A model generated the notes under the pieces. The model saw nothing but the letters and a program-made list of their open reading frames with translations. It did not search any database and was not told where the DNA came from. A program made the position numbers and the translations under genes. This document shows positions 10,979 to 21,818 of a DNA stretch of 64,000 nt, in pieces (positions within the stretch are counted from its first letter, which is position 1; the number at the start of each line of letters is the position of its first letter). Source of the DNA: Gamarada debralockiae (taxonomy: Eukaryota; Ascomycota; Leotiomycetes; Helotiales; Hyphodiscaceae); NCBI GenBank assembly GCA_002803225.1, contig NXFV01000390.1, positions 23,191 to 87,190 of the forward strand. Direction: 5' to 3'.

Positions 10979-11794
10979 TTGGATTCCGATATCCAGTGTG
11001 TGATCGTCAGTCTTCTCGATCTCAATTCAGCTTCTGCTTTGGCTGAGACCAACCGCCATTTCCGACACATGTGCTACACTGTTTATGGTCGAGCTGTCCT
11101 GACACGTCCACTCCCTCAATCTCAGACTACTCAACACCCTGTCACGGGACCACTTTCCACTTTGGTTTCGTCCATCGATATGGCGTCAATGACCCTATCC
11201 GATGCTGGCTCTCCCAGTAGCAGCAGTAGCGACGATGACACTATAGGAAGTGCCGATACTGGTATGACGACTCCGGAGGAGGGTGAATGGGTCTTCAAAA
11301 TCACGCCAGATCTCGTCAGACGACTTTCTCTCCTTCCGCAACTCAAGAAAGGGCCCACTCTTGAAGACCTCCCTACCGAACTTCAGCTTGAGATCTTCAG
11401 TCACCTTGACAAGATCGATTCGACCTGCCTCGGACTTGCATCACCCAAGATCTATCCCGTCTACAGAGCGATTCATGGTACCAAGATGCCATTGAACACA
11501 AGACGCATTGGACCCAACTCTCTTGAGTCGGCCTGGGAGGTTGTTGGCAAGCAGCAATGCAAGCAATGTGGTGTTTACAGATGCGAGCTTCATCAGCACA
11601 TCAAGACTTGGATGCCGCAGGGATTGGAATACTGCGCTTTTAAGCAGAACTTCGGATTGGCGGCCGCCGAGCATGCAAACGCGACCTGCTACCGCGGCAA
11701 ACCTTCCAAGCCAAAGCGATGCGGTCGTCACCCACTGAGAACAACGTCTATGCACCAGGATGATGGATTGGCGATGACACCAATGACGCATTGA
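10979..11794 (+). CDS. F-box protein (two F-box-like segments; start uncertain)
   Basis: The open frame to 11794 contains a clear F-box (LEDLPTELQLEIFSHLDKID continuing STCLGLASPKIYPVYR), followed by a Cys/His-rich tail (CKQCGVYRCELHQH, MPQGLEYCAFKQNFG) seen in fungal F-box proteins. Upstream, a second F-box-like stretch (IQCVIVSLLDLNSASALAE, TNRHFRHMCYTVYG) is in the same frame. No ATG precedes it in frame: the frame opens at a TTG (10979), the first in-frame ATG is at 11069 and lies inside this segment, and the 400 bp upstream has no ATG. The product is either about 241 aa from 11069, or starts at a non-AUG codon, or has a distant first exon. Role: probable substrate receptor of an SCF ubiquitin ligase. 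Confidence 0.65.
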   Translation: MDSDIQCVIVSLLDLNSASALAETNRHFRHMCYTVYGRAVLTRPLPQSQTTQHPVTGPLSTLVSSIDMASMTLSDAGSPSSSSSDDDTIGSADTGMTTPEEGEWVFKITPDLVRRLSLLPQLKKGPTLEDLPTELQLEIFSHLDKIDSTCLGLASPKIYPVYRAIHGTKMPLNTRRIGPNSLESAWEVVGKQQCKQCGVYRCELHQHIKTWMPQGLEYCAFKQNFGLAAAEHANATCYRGKPSKPKRCGRHPLRTTSMHQDDGLAMTPMTH

Positions 11795-12185
11795 GTGATT
11801 GGGTCACGTGTGACATGGGACGTTTCAGCGATTGGTTTGGCGTGCATTGGAGAGCATTAGAGAGCATTAGAGAGTATCAGAGGACAAACAGAACTTGCGT
11901 GCATAACACTTGGCGTTTCCATGGATTCCACTAGCGTTGGGTTTTTCATTGGTTTCGATTCGCATGCATGGAGGGCGTGGATGTAGATACATGGATCATT
12001 TCGATATGGGCATACATACCCTTTACAGATCATGGGAAAGCATCGAGCATTAAACAGATGAGATAACGACTAGATACTATAGAATAATGAAAGAACGATG
12101 AATTTTAGGAGGGGCCACTCATTGTTGTTGAGTGGGGAACTACTTGACATCGTGCCCAACAGGAAGTTTTCCGAGATCTCCTCCC
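11795..12185. other. Convergent 3' region between the two F-box genes
   Basis: About 390 bp holding the 3' flanks of both F-box genes, with the short tandem repeat near its left end. No gene seen. Confidence 0.5.
11849..11880. repeat. Short tandem repeat, about 10-bp unit, three copies
   Basis: A unit close to GAGCATTAGA repeats twice exactly and a third time imperfectly in the 3' flank of the F-box gene. Confidence 0.6.
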
Positions 12186-13085
12186 TTAAATGCTCAACTT
12201 GGCATAAAGGTCTTGCCATCTTTCATAGTTGTTGACGAAAGAATGCCACTCCTCTCCGTTCATCAACTCCCACAGCAACTTGCTGTCGGCTACGTTGCTC
12301 CTGTCAGCCAATTTGACCAACCCAAGACTTTTTCTTTCTTCCCATTCGTCGCCATCCTCCAAGAACTCCTCTCTCAAATCCAACGTAACCCATATCATCT
12401 TCGCCCGACATCTGCAGCAGCAAACTTTGTACCACTCCACATCATTTGCATTCATCATCGCAATATCATCACTGTATTTCATCAGCATTCCGTCTTCCCA
12501 CGCAAATCCAGCATAAGCTTCCTCTGGCTTGAACTTCAGGCATCGCGGACAGCATCTCAAACCACCCCACAACCACTTCTCGTCAAAGAGCAACTCTCCC
12601 AGGCTCCTGTTCCATTGTATGTCTTTGGAGTCTCTCAGAAACCAGTCATCATACCACCAATTCAACATATACTTCCCACAAATGCTGGCCTGCATCCGCA
12701 AGTCGAAGGGGCGTCGTTTCACATTATATCCCTCAGCCTCAGCACCGTGAATCGTATGGAAGGTGTGGTGAAGATCGCGCGATGTAAGGCCAAGGCACAT
12801 CTGGGAGACGGGGTCGAGATGAGCCATTATTTTAAGGTGGATTTCAGAAGGCAGCTTGGAGAAAGTAGAAAGGGCATCTTGAAGGGCATGGGCATGATCT
12901 AGTCCCGAAGCTTGAACACGTTTCGAGTTTCTACGATAGGAACAGGTTTAGTGAGAGCGGTAAACAAGGATTCAGGGCGTCAGAAAGGACAAAGGGTGCG
13001 AAGTGACTCACATGGTGGTGCCTAGAATGGCTTCGGAAGGCTGTAGGACGACGCCCGAAGTGGAATCGGCGAGCCGGGCGGGCAT
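12186..13085 (-). CDS. F-box domain protein
   Basis: Two exons, 13085-13012 and 12930-12186, 272 aa. Exon 1 encodes MPARLADSTSGVVLQPSEAI. The intron has a GTGAGT donor, a CTAAAC branch-like motif and a CGTAG acceptor, and splicing keeps the frame. The F-box reads FSKLPSEIHLKIMAHLDPVS continuing QMCLGLTSRDLHHTFHTIHG, a fungal F-box with LTSR after the second helix. The rest is rich in Trp/Tyr and Cys (RCCPRCLKFKPEEAYAGF, CCCRCRAK), a layout common in fungal F-box proteins of unknown substrate. The ORF that begins at the internal MAHLDPVS truncates the F-box; the spliced model repairs it. It is convergent with the neighbouring F-box gene, and the similar tails suggest a shared origin, which I infer and have not aligned. 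Confidence 0.78.
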
Positions 13086-14279
13086 GGTGCCTCAGGTCGG
13101 AACCTCTCTTTTGCAGTCCGCAAGAAAGGAGATTGGGTTTTCGTTTTCGGTGAGTCCTTTTGGGGTATGATCTTTTGGATGGGGGCCAAAGGCGTTGATT
13201 GCCCGGTATGATTGGTTTGGATGACAGACTCACAACGGACAAAGAGCTTGTGGAATGGTTCAGAAACGCCGAATTGTTCCAAAGAAGAGGAGGAATTGGG
13301 CGATACTTATCGAAAATGGTACTCGCAGGCAGTTATGATGCCTTCTAGTTGAATTGCGCATGATTCATTGCCCTAAATGCGACTATTTATATTGTGAATG
13401 GCCTACCTTAGCCTTCCCTTCTTGAAACACGGATCACTAGACTCTTAGGGCGCTGAAGTTCTGCGATGCCTTTCATCTTAATTTAAGGTTCTTCTTTCGA
13501 AATATTATCATTCCCTTTGGTAATTACTTTTGGAATGCGCCTTCACGGTTGCGGATGATGCATCGGCTCGAAGTGTGCAGCCAAAACTTCTGGCTACTAC
13601 GTCATTGGGAGTTCAATTCGGGCCTCTCAAGTCTGGCTTGACAGTCGATATCTATAAAGGTGTCTGCGGTATTCTTGAACGTCATTCTTTCTGTTATCTT
13701 TCCAGCAAAATGTTTGAGTCACTTGACTTGTTCCCTCTCTGTACAATGGTAAGCGAGAAAAAGAGGAGCAGTTGAGCAGGTGCATTTCAACATCAACTTG
13801 ATAGTAACTTTACTTTTCTGTGGACAGTTCCCATTGATTGGCATCGTTTAATCATTGAGGCTTTTGCAATTACGAAATACTTCGGAAATGTCTAGCAAAA
13901 TGCAGCTGCTATCGACCCTTTCTGGTCGAGCAGAATCCCATTATAACTGGGATCCAACATCGTTGTGAAAGAGAGCCTGATAACTCAAAATCTAAATCCA
14001 GATGCTGAAGTTCGTCATTAAAAAATATTTCTGACTTAGCAAAAAAAGTGCAAAGGACTCAACCCAATTCTTTGATTGGGTTAAATGATTAACGCAACCC
14101 AAGTAGGTCGCGACGATGTAGGGAGGAAAGGGGGCGTTCTTCCGGATCAGGTAGTACTACCCCGATACTTGAGTTTTCGCTCTTTTTCTCTTTTTCTTCA
14201 TCAATCACTCATTCCCATTAACCTAAATTCAAGAAACAAAGAACAAAATCGAGCCCAGCGTCTCGCATTTCCCCTACAA
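13086..14279. other. Intergenic region, 1.2 kb
   Basis: Upstream of the F-box gene and downstream of the dehydrogenase pseudogene. No ORF with a recognisable domain; 13530-13775 (plus) is short and featureless. Confidence 0.45.
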
Positions 14280-15564
14280 ACCACTCTTCCCATCTCCTAC
14301 TACCCTCTCCTGAATCTCAAGCACCTGCTTCTTCTCCATCAACGGCACAGCATTCGTCACCAATGATCAATCCTTCATCGAATTATCAGCAAGGGCATCT
14401 AACTTTTCCCTCCCAATACCAACATTCTTCAACGTCCTCGGCATTTCTAACTCGCTCACAACCGCCCCACTATATCTCCGGCATCTGCATTCTCCTTCCT
14501 CAGACCCCTTTTGGTTGACACCTTCTCGATAACCTTCTCAGTCCAAAAATTCTCAGAACTTTCTCCCGGGGCTTTGTCACCTTCTAATCTCCATATAAGT
14601 AATTATACTTCAGCGCAGCAGGCAACAGAATACAACTCGTCTCTCCGTGCCCTGCTCCAAGCGGTCCTAGCTGATGTCCTATCCCATGACTTCCACCCAT
14701 AGGAATACCATGACCAAGAGCTTTCATCGCTTCCACTACGCCCATCATCTCTTTAAATCTCGGCTCCTCTGCATTCCAGTCTTTCTTGGTGATCAATAGA
14801 TTCGGCACAAGCAGCTTCAATCCCTCTGTAAAGCTCCTGTCACTCTCCTCACTTACGTTGGGATTCGTAGAACATAGCCTTTCGACACAGTGACTGCTCT
14901 GATTCCCATAGACAACCAATTCCGCTCAGGGGTAGAAATAGTGAGTGCGGGGTCAAGAATAATGAGATCAGCACCCATGTCAGGATGAGCAAATGATCTT
15001 TTGTGGTCCGTTCTCTTATCCGTTGCACCAGCAAAGGGAGAATACTCTCCCTCAGATAGATGCCGGGATATTGATGACTAGAATTCGATGGGATTCCGAG
15101 TCCTTGGTCTTAACCTATGCAGTCAATCTCTCAAGATCATCCAAGACGTCCACATTTTTTGCGAGAGTCTCTCAACATCGGTGACTGTAAATTCCTTAGG
15201 GCGTTTGGAATACTCACAAATGAAATAATCTTAGCACCTGCAGTCAAAGGTCCAGCTCCAATGGTAACGATAACATCCGCCCCCTTTTCCTGGATGTCTT
15301 TCACGATCTCCAGGATATCGTCCCATAGCGTATGAGGTTTGATACCCTTCCTTACCCCACGATCTTATCCCCCAATGCTTTCTGAAAATTGGCAAAGTTG
15401 TCTGCTTTGCTGATGGAATTAGAAACTATAATATAAACTTTGGAGAGATGGTACGTATTTGTGATATGATGGGTACAAGCTGCGGGGAAAGGGAAGGCCG
15501 GTAGAGATGTGGGGTTTGGGTTTGGGTGAGAAGGCTAGTTGGTACGTCTCTCCTTGGCTGCCAT
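14280..15564 (-). pseudogene. Iron-type alcohol dehydrogenase / maleylacetate reductase pseudogene
   Basis: Translating the minus strand in pieces recovers most of an iron-containing alcohol dehydrogenase. N-terminus: MAAKE then, after a frame break, TYQLAF. Then HHITNTYHLSKVYIIVSNSI, WDDILEIVKDIQEKGADVIV with TIGAGP, LSEGEYSPFAGATDKR, and the metal-site segment GGSHGIGHQLGPLGAGHGET followed by SCILLPAALKYN. The tail is PRTLKNVGIGREKLDALADN. An intron (GTGAGT ... TTTACAG, about 15216-15184) is still visible. The frame is broken by at least four small indels: after the initial codons, after DKIVG, after NIPA, and before HCVE. There are also in-frame stops, including a TAG at 15115-15117 and a TGA near the C-terminus. 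It therefore cannot encode the enzyme. The His-rich metal site remains intact, implying fairly recent decay. Confidence 0.85.
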
Positions 15565-15923
15565 ACTTTTTGTGCTACGAGGATAATGATGAGTTGAGAA
15601 AATTGATGGTGGGTTTCATGAAGGACTGGTAATGAAGTCTCTAGAAGCTCTGACGAGGTACTGTAATCTTTAGGTGAGCTTACCCCCACATTCCCCGCAC
15701 GTCCCGAGATATCCATCTCGCAGGGCTTCTTCAACCAATGAAACGTTTAATAAACAATTTATAATTATTTACAGGTCAGTATAGTCATTTAAAGAGGCCT
15801 TTGTAAATGTGTGAATAAATTTTGCTTGTATCGACGAATAGAAGCCGCCCCATTCGTGTAGAAGAGTTACATGAGCAAAAGACAATTGTTGGAAAATATT
15901 CTCATATTATTCGACAGAGTAGC
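15565..15923. other. Intergenic region
   Basis: A short interval between the dehydrogenase pseudogene start and the MPP10 3' end. The open frames here continue from antisense frames and are not called. Confidence 0.4.
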
Positions 15924-18164
15924 CTAAAGCTTGAAGCCACCGGCGCCATTGAAGGTCGTCGCAGCCTTGACCTTATTTCCTTCAACATCCCTGATATCTC
16001 CTTTCCTTCCAATTACTCTGACACCACCCTTCTTGAGGTCTGCGAGAGTCTCTCTCTTCGCCTGCGCCTTCTTGCCCTCGGGCCTCTTGTTGGCTTCAAG
16101 TCCACCACGCTTCTTGATCCGTTCCTTCTCTCTTCTTCGTCTCCTCAACTTCTCTTCTCGAGTCATCTCCTGTCTCGCAATTGGAGCTCCACTCTTCGGC
16201 ACAACCTCTCCCTTCTCAATAGCATCCTTATCCTTGCCGGCCTTATATATCTCTTGCGGAGCCAACATGCTGTCACCACCACTAATTCCACTGGCAGTAG
16301 TAGGCTGAGCATCCTCCATGCTGACAGTTGCAACATCCGAGACGACAGTCAAGCTTGGAGCTGCCGGCTTTGGCTTATAATGCCAACTGCTGAGAGCGTC
16401 TAGTTTCGCACTGACATCCTTCCACAACCCTTCAATCTCCTTTTCTTCTTTGCGCATCTTCTCATCAGCCTTGCTCACGTATGTATCGGGATTGTTGGCT
16501 TTAACGTGCTCCTCCTCGTACATATCTGCCAGACTCTGTTGTGGCTTGCTATCATCGAGTTCAAAGAGCCCTCTACGAGTGCTTCCAGAAGTATCCAAGG
16601 CATCGGGACGGCGACGAATAGGCTCGTCGAAATTCATAGCCAAGATGCGTTGCTTGATCAGTTCCTCCATGCTCTCGCTCACTTCGGCTGTGATGACTGG
16701 TATAGGCTTGCCTGCATGTTCGAAATCGAGGTCTTGGTCGATGAGAGAGTTCAGAGGCCGATCTGCTGCTCTAGCTTCTCCTGACAGGGTCCATTCGCGT
16801 TTGGCAACAGATGCGGCTTCGAGGCGGCGTATTTCTTCCGCAAGCTTAGCTTGTCTGCGTTCATGTGCCGATCGTCGAGATTTTGGATCCGCTGGATCTA
16901 GGTCTGCTAATGCGTCTTCTGACTTATCCTGATCTGAGAGATCGTCGAAAAGATCTCGTCGAACATCGGCCATTGCACGCTCCATCCCTGCCTCATCCTC
17001 CTCGAGTTCTGCAGCCTTGGGTTTTAGAGATTGTCTTTCGAGGTAATTTGCTTGACGCTCCCCTTTGCCAAGTTTCCGTGGTGGAGGCTCAAAAAAATCT
17101 TTGTAGTAAACCGCGTTTGTGTTATCGCCCTCTCCATCGATATCCTCATGCGTGTCATTGCCATCATCACTATCCCCTTCAGGAGCATTGAGATCGACGT
17201 TACCGAACGTGGGTCCGTCTTCTTCTTCATCCTCCATATCTTCGTCTTCGTCATCTTCAACGTCCATTGCAGCAGCTCGTCGTGAACTCGATACGGGTTT
17301 CGAAGGTATGGATCCTGGGTCGACATCCCAATCAATTTCTTCCTCGTCACTTGCTTCACCAGTATAAGGATCCGCCGCTGCATCTTGACGTTCCAGGAAT
17401 TCCGTCTGTTTATTGAATTCGTCAATCGAAAAGAATCCATCATTGAGGCCGTTCGGATCTTCGACAAAGACTCCAGCAGGCTCCGGGTCTTCATCATCTT
17501 TCTCGCCCTCGAAGTAATCCTCTCCCTCGAAGCCATTGGGTTCTTCCTCATCTTCACCACCCAGTTCTTCGTCTTCGAAGTCACCCTCGCCCTCTAGATC
17601 TTCAGCGCCCTCATTCTCGTCATCAGAGCCAACCTCAAACCCATCCTCATCAAACTTCAACAGCTCGACTCCGCCATCTCCATTGACTTCCTCTTCACTC
17701 TCGATCCCCACCTCCAATTCACCAGAAGCCCGCTCTGCATCCCATCTCAACGCATCGATAACCCTTCTAGCCTGTTCCCAGACCTGCTCTACCTCAAACC
17801 CTTCTGTATGCACCTTCCGAATCTTCAACACCTCTCCCTCAACTAGGTCTCGCTCGCCACGCTTCCGCTTCTTCCTGAGCTCCTTTTGTCTCTCTGCCTG
17901 TTCCTCACCTAATTTCCCCGCAAACTCATCAAGCGTCCTCTTCGCGAAGGCCAAACTCGAATTGACAATGTTTGCCGAAGGAGCGATGAATGCATGTCTG
18001 TTCTCTGGCGCCAGAAGTTTGAGTAAATCGGCCATTTTGTCCGATTTGGCAAGGTTCTTGCCAGATGGAGGGAATGCAGTCAGGGTATGCGAAGTCGATG
18101 TCATGGAGGATGATGCGCTGCCTGTCGTGACCATCATTGCTGGGGCTGCCATTCTTCTGGACAC
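15924..18164 (-). CDS. MPP10: U3 snoRNP component Mpp10
   Basis: A single open frame of 746 aa; translation may instead begin at Met5 (MAAPAMMV, 18152). The N-terminal region is followed by long acidic tracts (around DEEDEDMEDEEEDG), as in Mpp10. Family blocks are visible: YYKDFFEPPPRKLGKGERQA, MADVRRDLFDDLSDQD, FEHAGKPIPVITAEVSESM followed by EELIKQRILAMNFDEPIRR, PQQSLADMYEEEHVKANN, and the basic C-terminal region EKLRRRRREKERIKKRGG. Mpp10 sits with Imp3 and Imp4 in the small-subunit processome and is needed for early cleavages of pre-18S rRNA in the nucleolus. Large plus-strand open frames across the gene are mirror images of its acidic, Ser/Glu-rich codons. Confidence 0.95.
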   Translation of the reverse strand: MSRRMAAPAMMVTTGSASSSMTSTSHTLTAFPPSGKNLAKSDKMADLLKLLAPENRHAFIAPSANIVNSSLAFAKRTLDEFAGKLGEEQAERQKELRKKRKRGERDLVEGEVLKIRKVHTEGFEVEQVWEQARRVIDALRWDAERASGELEVGIESEEEVNGDGGVELLKFDEDGFEVGSDDENEGAEDLEGEGDFEDEELGGEDEEEPNGFEGEDYFEGEKDDEDPEPAGVFVEDPNGLNDGFFSIDEFNKQTEFLERQDAAADPYTGEASDEEEIDWDVDPGSIPSKPVSSSRRAAAMDVEDDEDEDMEDEEEDGPTFGNVDLNAPEGDSDDGNDTHEDIDGEGDNTNAVYYKDFFEPPPRKLGKGERQANYLERQSLKPKAAELEEDEAGMERAMADVRRDLFDDLSDQDKSEDALADLDPADPKSRRSAHERRQAKLAEEIRRLEAASVAKREWTLSGEARAADRPLNSLIDQDLDFEHAGKPIPVITAEVSESMEELIKQRILAMNFDEPIRRRPDALDTSGSTRRGLFELDDSKPQQSLADMYEEEHVKANNPDTYVSKADEKMRKEEKEIEGLWKDVSAKLDALSSWHYKPKPAAPSLTVVSDVATVSMEDAQPTTASGISGGDSMLAPQEIYKAGKDKDAIEKGEVVPKSGAPIARQEMTREEKLRRRRREKERIKKRGGLEANKRPEGKKAQAKRETLADLKKGGVRVIGRKGDIRDVEGNKVKAATTFNGAGGFKL

Positions 18165-18397
18165 TCAAGACGTTTTGATTTTTTCTCTCGCGATAAAGTT
18201 ATTGCTCCACTTTTTTCTTATCACAAGCGATGCTGACAAATCAGGGCTTCATTTTCTTCACCCAATGAACATTGCGCTTGTCAGGATTTCCAATCGACCG
18301 CATAACATGTTGTAGCAATTGAGAAACAAGATCCCCAAATACTCAGAGACGGTGAACACTTGACATCTTAGAAAAGACTCCATGAAAAGTTTATCTA

Positions 18398-18426
18398 TGA
18401 ATCGTTCAAACTCTTTGAGCGATTCA
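18398..18426. repeat. Palindromic element (13-bp arms)
   Basis: TGAATCGTTCAAA, a three-base spacer, then TTTGAGCGATTCA: an inverted repeat with one mismatch per arm. A close relative lies at 62058-62085 and a half copy at 61554-61569. Confidence 0.6.
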
Positions 18427-18832
18427 CAGTCTTGTAGTCTCTTCGAGGTTAGGACTGTCCCCTATAATTTGAGGCCACTTACGATATCTAGCGAACGGGG
18501 TCTTGTATTGTAATTACAGTATGGTCAAATTGTCATAAGAGAGCAGCGAATCATGATCTATATACTAGACCATTTACAAGGAAGTTCGGCAAAACAATTA
18601 TTTTCCACTATTCCACAGCTTCTCGCCTTCAGTCTTCTTCCATCGGGTTTGTTCTTACACTTTGGCACGGCCATAATCTCGTCTATTCTTTCAGCCATCC
18701 TTCTGATATACGAAGTCACTATTTAGGTGTATGAAAGAGCTATAAGTGGTCAGTGAAGACAGATGAGAATAGACCAGCTCAACAGGACTCGGCAGTTCTT
18801 TCATTTGAAAGGTACGAATGAGGTTCTTATTG

Positions 18833-19187
18833 TTCAACACAATGTTAGAAGTTTGGAATTCCTTTTCGTTCTAAAGCACTGGCCTGGAGAACTTCCAGAA
18901 TAATGAAAATTCCATGATTCCTAAAACCTAAAAGCTCACACTTATTAAACTCACAAGCACCACAATTTTCTGGCGCCAAGGCTTAAGGGAAAAGCTGCCT
19001 ATACCTCTCTCACGTCAGCTCCTTAGGAGGGGGAAGATCATGTATATTCTATGGAAATTCCATGGTTCTTCAGGGCCTGAACCAAATGGTTCCAGTTCCA
19101 CTGCAGAGAAGGCCCGGATAACTTCCAGGTGGAAAAACCCATGGAAATCCAATGGAAAACGTTTCCAGACTTCTAACATTGGTTCAA
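18833..19187. repeat. Degenerate inverted-repeat element
   Basis: The sequence around 18833-18858 is, in reverse complement, close to 19163-19187 (shared core ACTTCTAACATTG). In addition the motif AACTTCCAG flanked by GGCC(T/C)GGA recurs in direct orientation near 18885 and 19118. The pattern resembles a decayed miniature element or nested foldback sequence. Confidence 0.4.
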
Positions 19188-21800
19188 AGAGACTTCCAAA
19201 TAAGACAGAAAGAATACGAATATTGTGGAGCATGTATTTCTGGAGAGGAAGCAAGGAACGTTGCTATTGCGTCGCTAAGCGATTGTAAGCGAATTTTCTT
19301 GGTTCTTGATAGGAATGCGTTGACATCTTTAACTTCACACGCTTCCTATATATGTCTGTTTTATTATAGTCTTTTGCATTGAATGTTCATTTAGCTCCCA
19401 CTATTCCATGGATTACTAAGTTTCGATTGCGGGATGGCGCGAACTCTGCTGCCAGGTAAGTTTTGGTTACACAGATGTTGGGTGGGAGAAACTGTGAGAA
19501 CTCCAAGGGTCTGCTATGCAGAACACAATGCATTGAAGATATTCAGGATCGCATATCCTCTTCGGGGATGTACTCCAATTATCCCATTGCGTCCGAACTC
19601 GCAGAAAACTCGTATCCGTCATCTCATGAGTAAGGTGGTATCTTCAGGGATAGCTGCAGCTGCACCTTTATCTCGACGGCAATCATTCAATTGCGCAAGA
19701 CGGGGTCAATCACTGCATGACATTTCCCTCTGTTGACAACGTTTCTGAGAGTCATTGGTGTCATTGTTGCCCCTAGACATTAGGGCAAGGTAATAATAGC
19801 AATACTATTACTGATTCCGAGGAAACTCGAGAGTTGGTAAGCACTGCATCTTTCCAGTTTGGTACTTCGTACCGAGTACAAACGTTCGGTTCAGAAAAGG
19901 CCGATTAGTATCCTTGCACTGCACATGTACCCATGTACTTTGGACAGGGCTGACGATGAGACCCTGCGGGTATCCGAGCGTTGAGAGTACAAGTGCCAGC
20001 CCCGCAATCCGGTGAAAGGTCGCGTGAGCACTTGCTTGTTGAGGATTTGTCAAGTATTCGCAAAGGTCGGTTCGGGGATATTGTGGGTTCCAAATTGAAG
20101 AAATTTTCTACAACTCCGTATTGAGATCGAGATCCAGACCAGAAGGTCGATTCTATGTGAGGGTGTGGAGATCTCCACCTGGGAAAATTGCGAGGGTTAC
20201 CCATTTTTTAACTTTGTTCACGGCCAACGGTGACCCAACTTACTGCTGATCAAAAGCTTTCAGATGTTGGTGAATTTTTTGCTGTGGCTGGTTCCTGGTT
20301 GACCGTTGAGGACGTGCAAATCTTACCGCCGGCGCCTTTAGCCCCGAGGGTGCACATGCGAAATGCTGGAAAGGAGGTTAAGGAAGTCGGGCTTCGTAAG
20401 AAAATAGGGCCGGTTGAATTTTGCGTCCACTCTTGTTCAGACTTTCAGAAGAAAAGTGGTCCATTTCTGCAACTACCATATGCAACACAGAAAATTGTAG
20501 GTCTTGTATGCAAAGAGATGAATCGGATCATGTACGGATATGCTGAAACTTGAGGGAGAGGGAGGTTCCCACTTTTCATGAACCGGGATAGGGAGGAGCA
20601 ACCCCCGCCTTTTCTTTCCCTGCCGAGTGTGGCTGGCTGGCGCAGCCGAAGAAACTACTTGTAATGCCGGCCTTTGCCGGATCAAAGCCGACAACGGCCA
20701 GACCTTCTACTGCAGAGACTTGTACTTTGTACCGTAATAAACAAGATTGCTGATCAGGTATCTGTAGATGTATCACATCGCTCACGCTGTCTTGGCACAG
20801 TAAATTCTATTGCTATCACTGAGATCTAACTGAGAGGGGGCAGGCAGACCTTGTGGAATCGGATAACTCGTGTGAGGTCAGGAACTTACTTTAAAATGAC
20901 CTCAGTTGCATGTCTTGGCTCCCTTTCAATCGCTCTTGCGCTACCCGTTCTGAAATTTCGATGTGGTGCAGTTTTGTAAGATGTCGAGACACCAATTGGG
21001 TTGCTCGAGTGACAGATGTAAGAAGCGTGCATACGTTGCAGCTATTATTCGAACAATTTGTATAACGCCTTGATAGGGGGCAAGCTCTCCAATTGCATCT
21101 CGTTCTCTTGTGGTACGAGAAAAGTACTTGGGAGAAAGTCTGGGACCGAATGTCGAATAAGCAGGGAGTCCATAATCCAAACCATGCAGCCCTATTTCCA
21201 ACCAGCGGCTCCCATAACATGGCCAAGCCAAAAAACCCCCCTCCGCTGTTGAATTTTATATGAACTTCTTGATCAAACTTCTGATCTAAATGGCAACAGT
21301 GATAGCCCAACCAAGCCAGCAACGGCAGATAATCAAGAAATAGCAGAGTCCCTGACTTTAGACTTGACAAGATGATGTAAAGGGCCGTAAAGTAGTTAAT
21401 ATATTCTTCAATGCCATCCAAATAAAGCGTCACCATTCCTCTCACTTGGAACACGTTATTCGTGCTCCCGCACACGTGAGTTTCACTCAATCGCACCAAT
21501 CCCCGCTCTCACAGAATATCTGGCGTTAACATTGTGCAGCAGCATCCGATACTCAACCCACGCTGAAGATAGCAGTGACCCTGTATCATCGCTTGCATGA
21601 TGGTGTCATTTTTTTCCAAAATCGACGAGCCGCATGGTTTTGGTGCAGCATTACCTTTGAAAGATATAACTTTATAACCACGCATTTGTTAAGAGTCCTA
21701 CCTATCTCAAAATGTAGATATTAAGTAGTATTATTAGACATCGAGAGGAAAAATCAAAATAATGTGTTTTGGTGTTGAAATAAGAGGTCAAAATCCAAGT

Positions 21801-21818
21801 CGCGAAATGGGTTTCGCG
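21801..21818. repeat. Small perfect hairpin
   Basis: CGCGAAA and TTTCGCG arms with a TGGG loop, within AT-rich DNA. A 12-bp palindrome CGCTGCGCAGCG occurs nearby at 22041-22052. These are short, GC-rich islands in an otherwise AT-rich, possibly mutated stretch. Confidence 0.5.

Noticed and set aside
12132..12902. 256-aa plus-strand open frame
   Set aside because: Antisense to the F-box gene at 12186-13085, which has a clear domain and a well-formed intron.
17536..18315. 259-aa Ser/Pro-rich plus-strand open frame
   Set aside because: It is antisense to the acidic, Glu-rich N-terminal half of MPP10; Ser/Pro-rich mirror frames arise from GAG/GAA codons.
20891..21499. 202-aa minus-strand open frame with some hydrophobic stretches
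   Set aside because: No recognisable family, irregular composition and location in a repeat-bearing region; kept only as part of the gene-poor interval.
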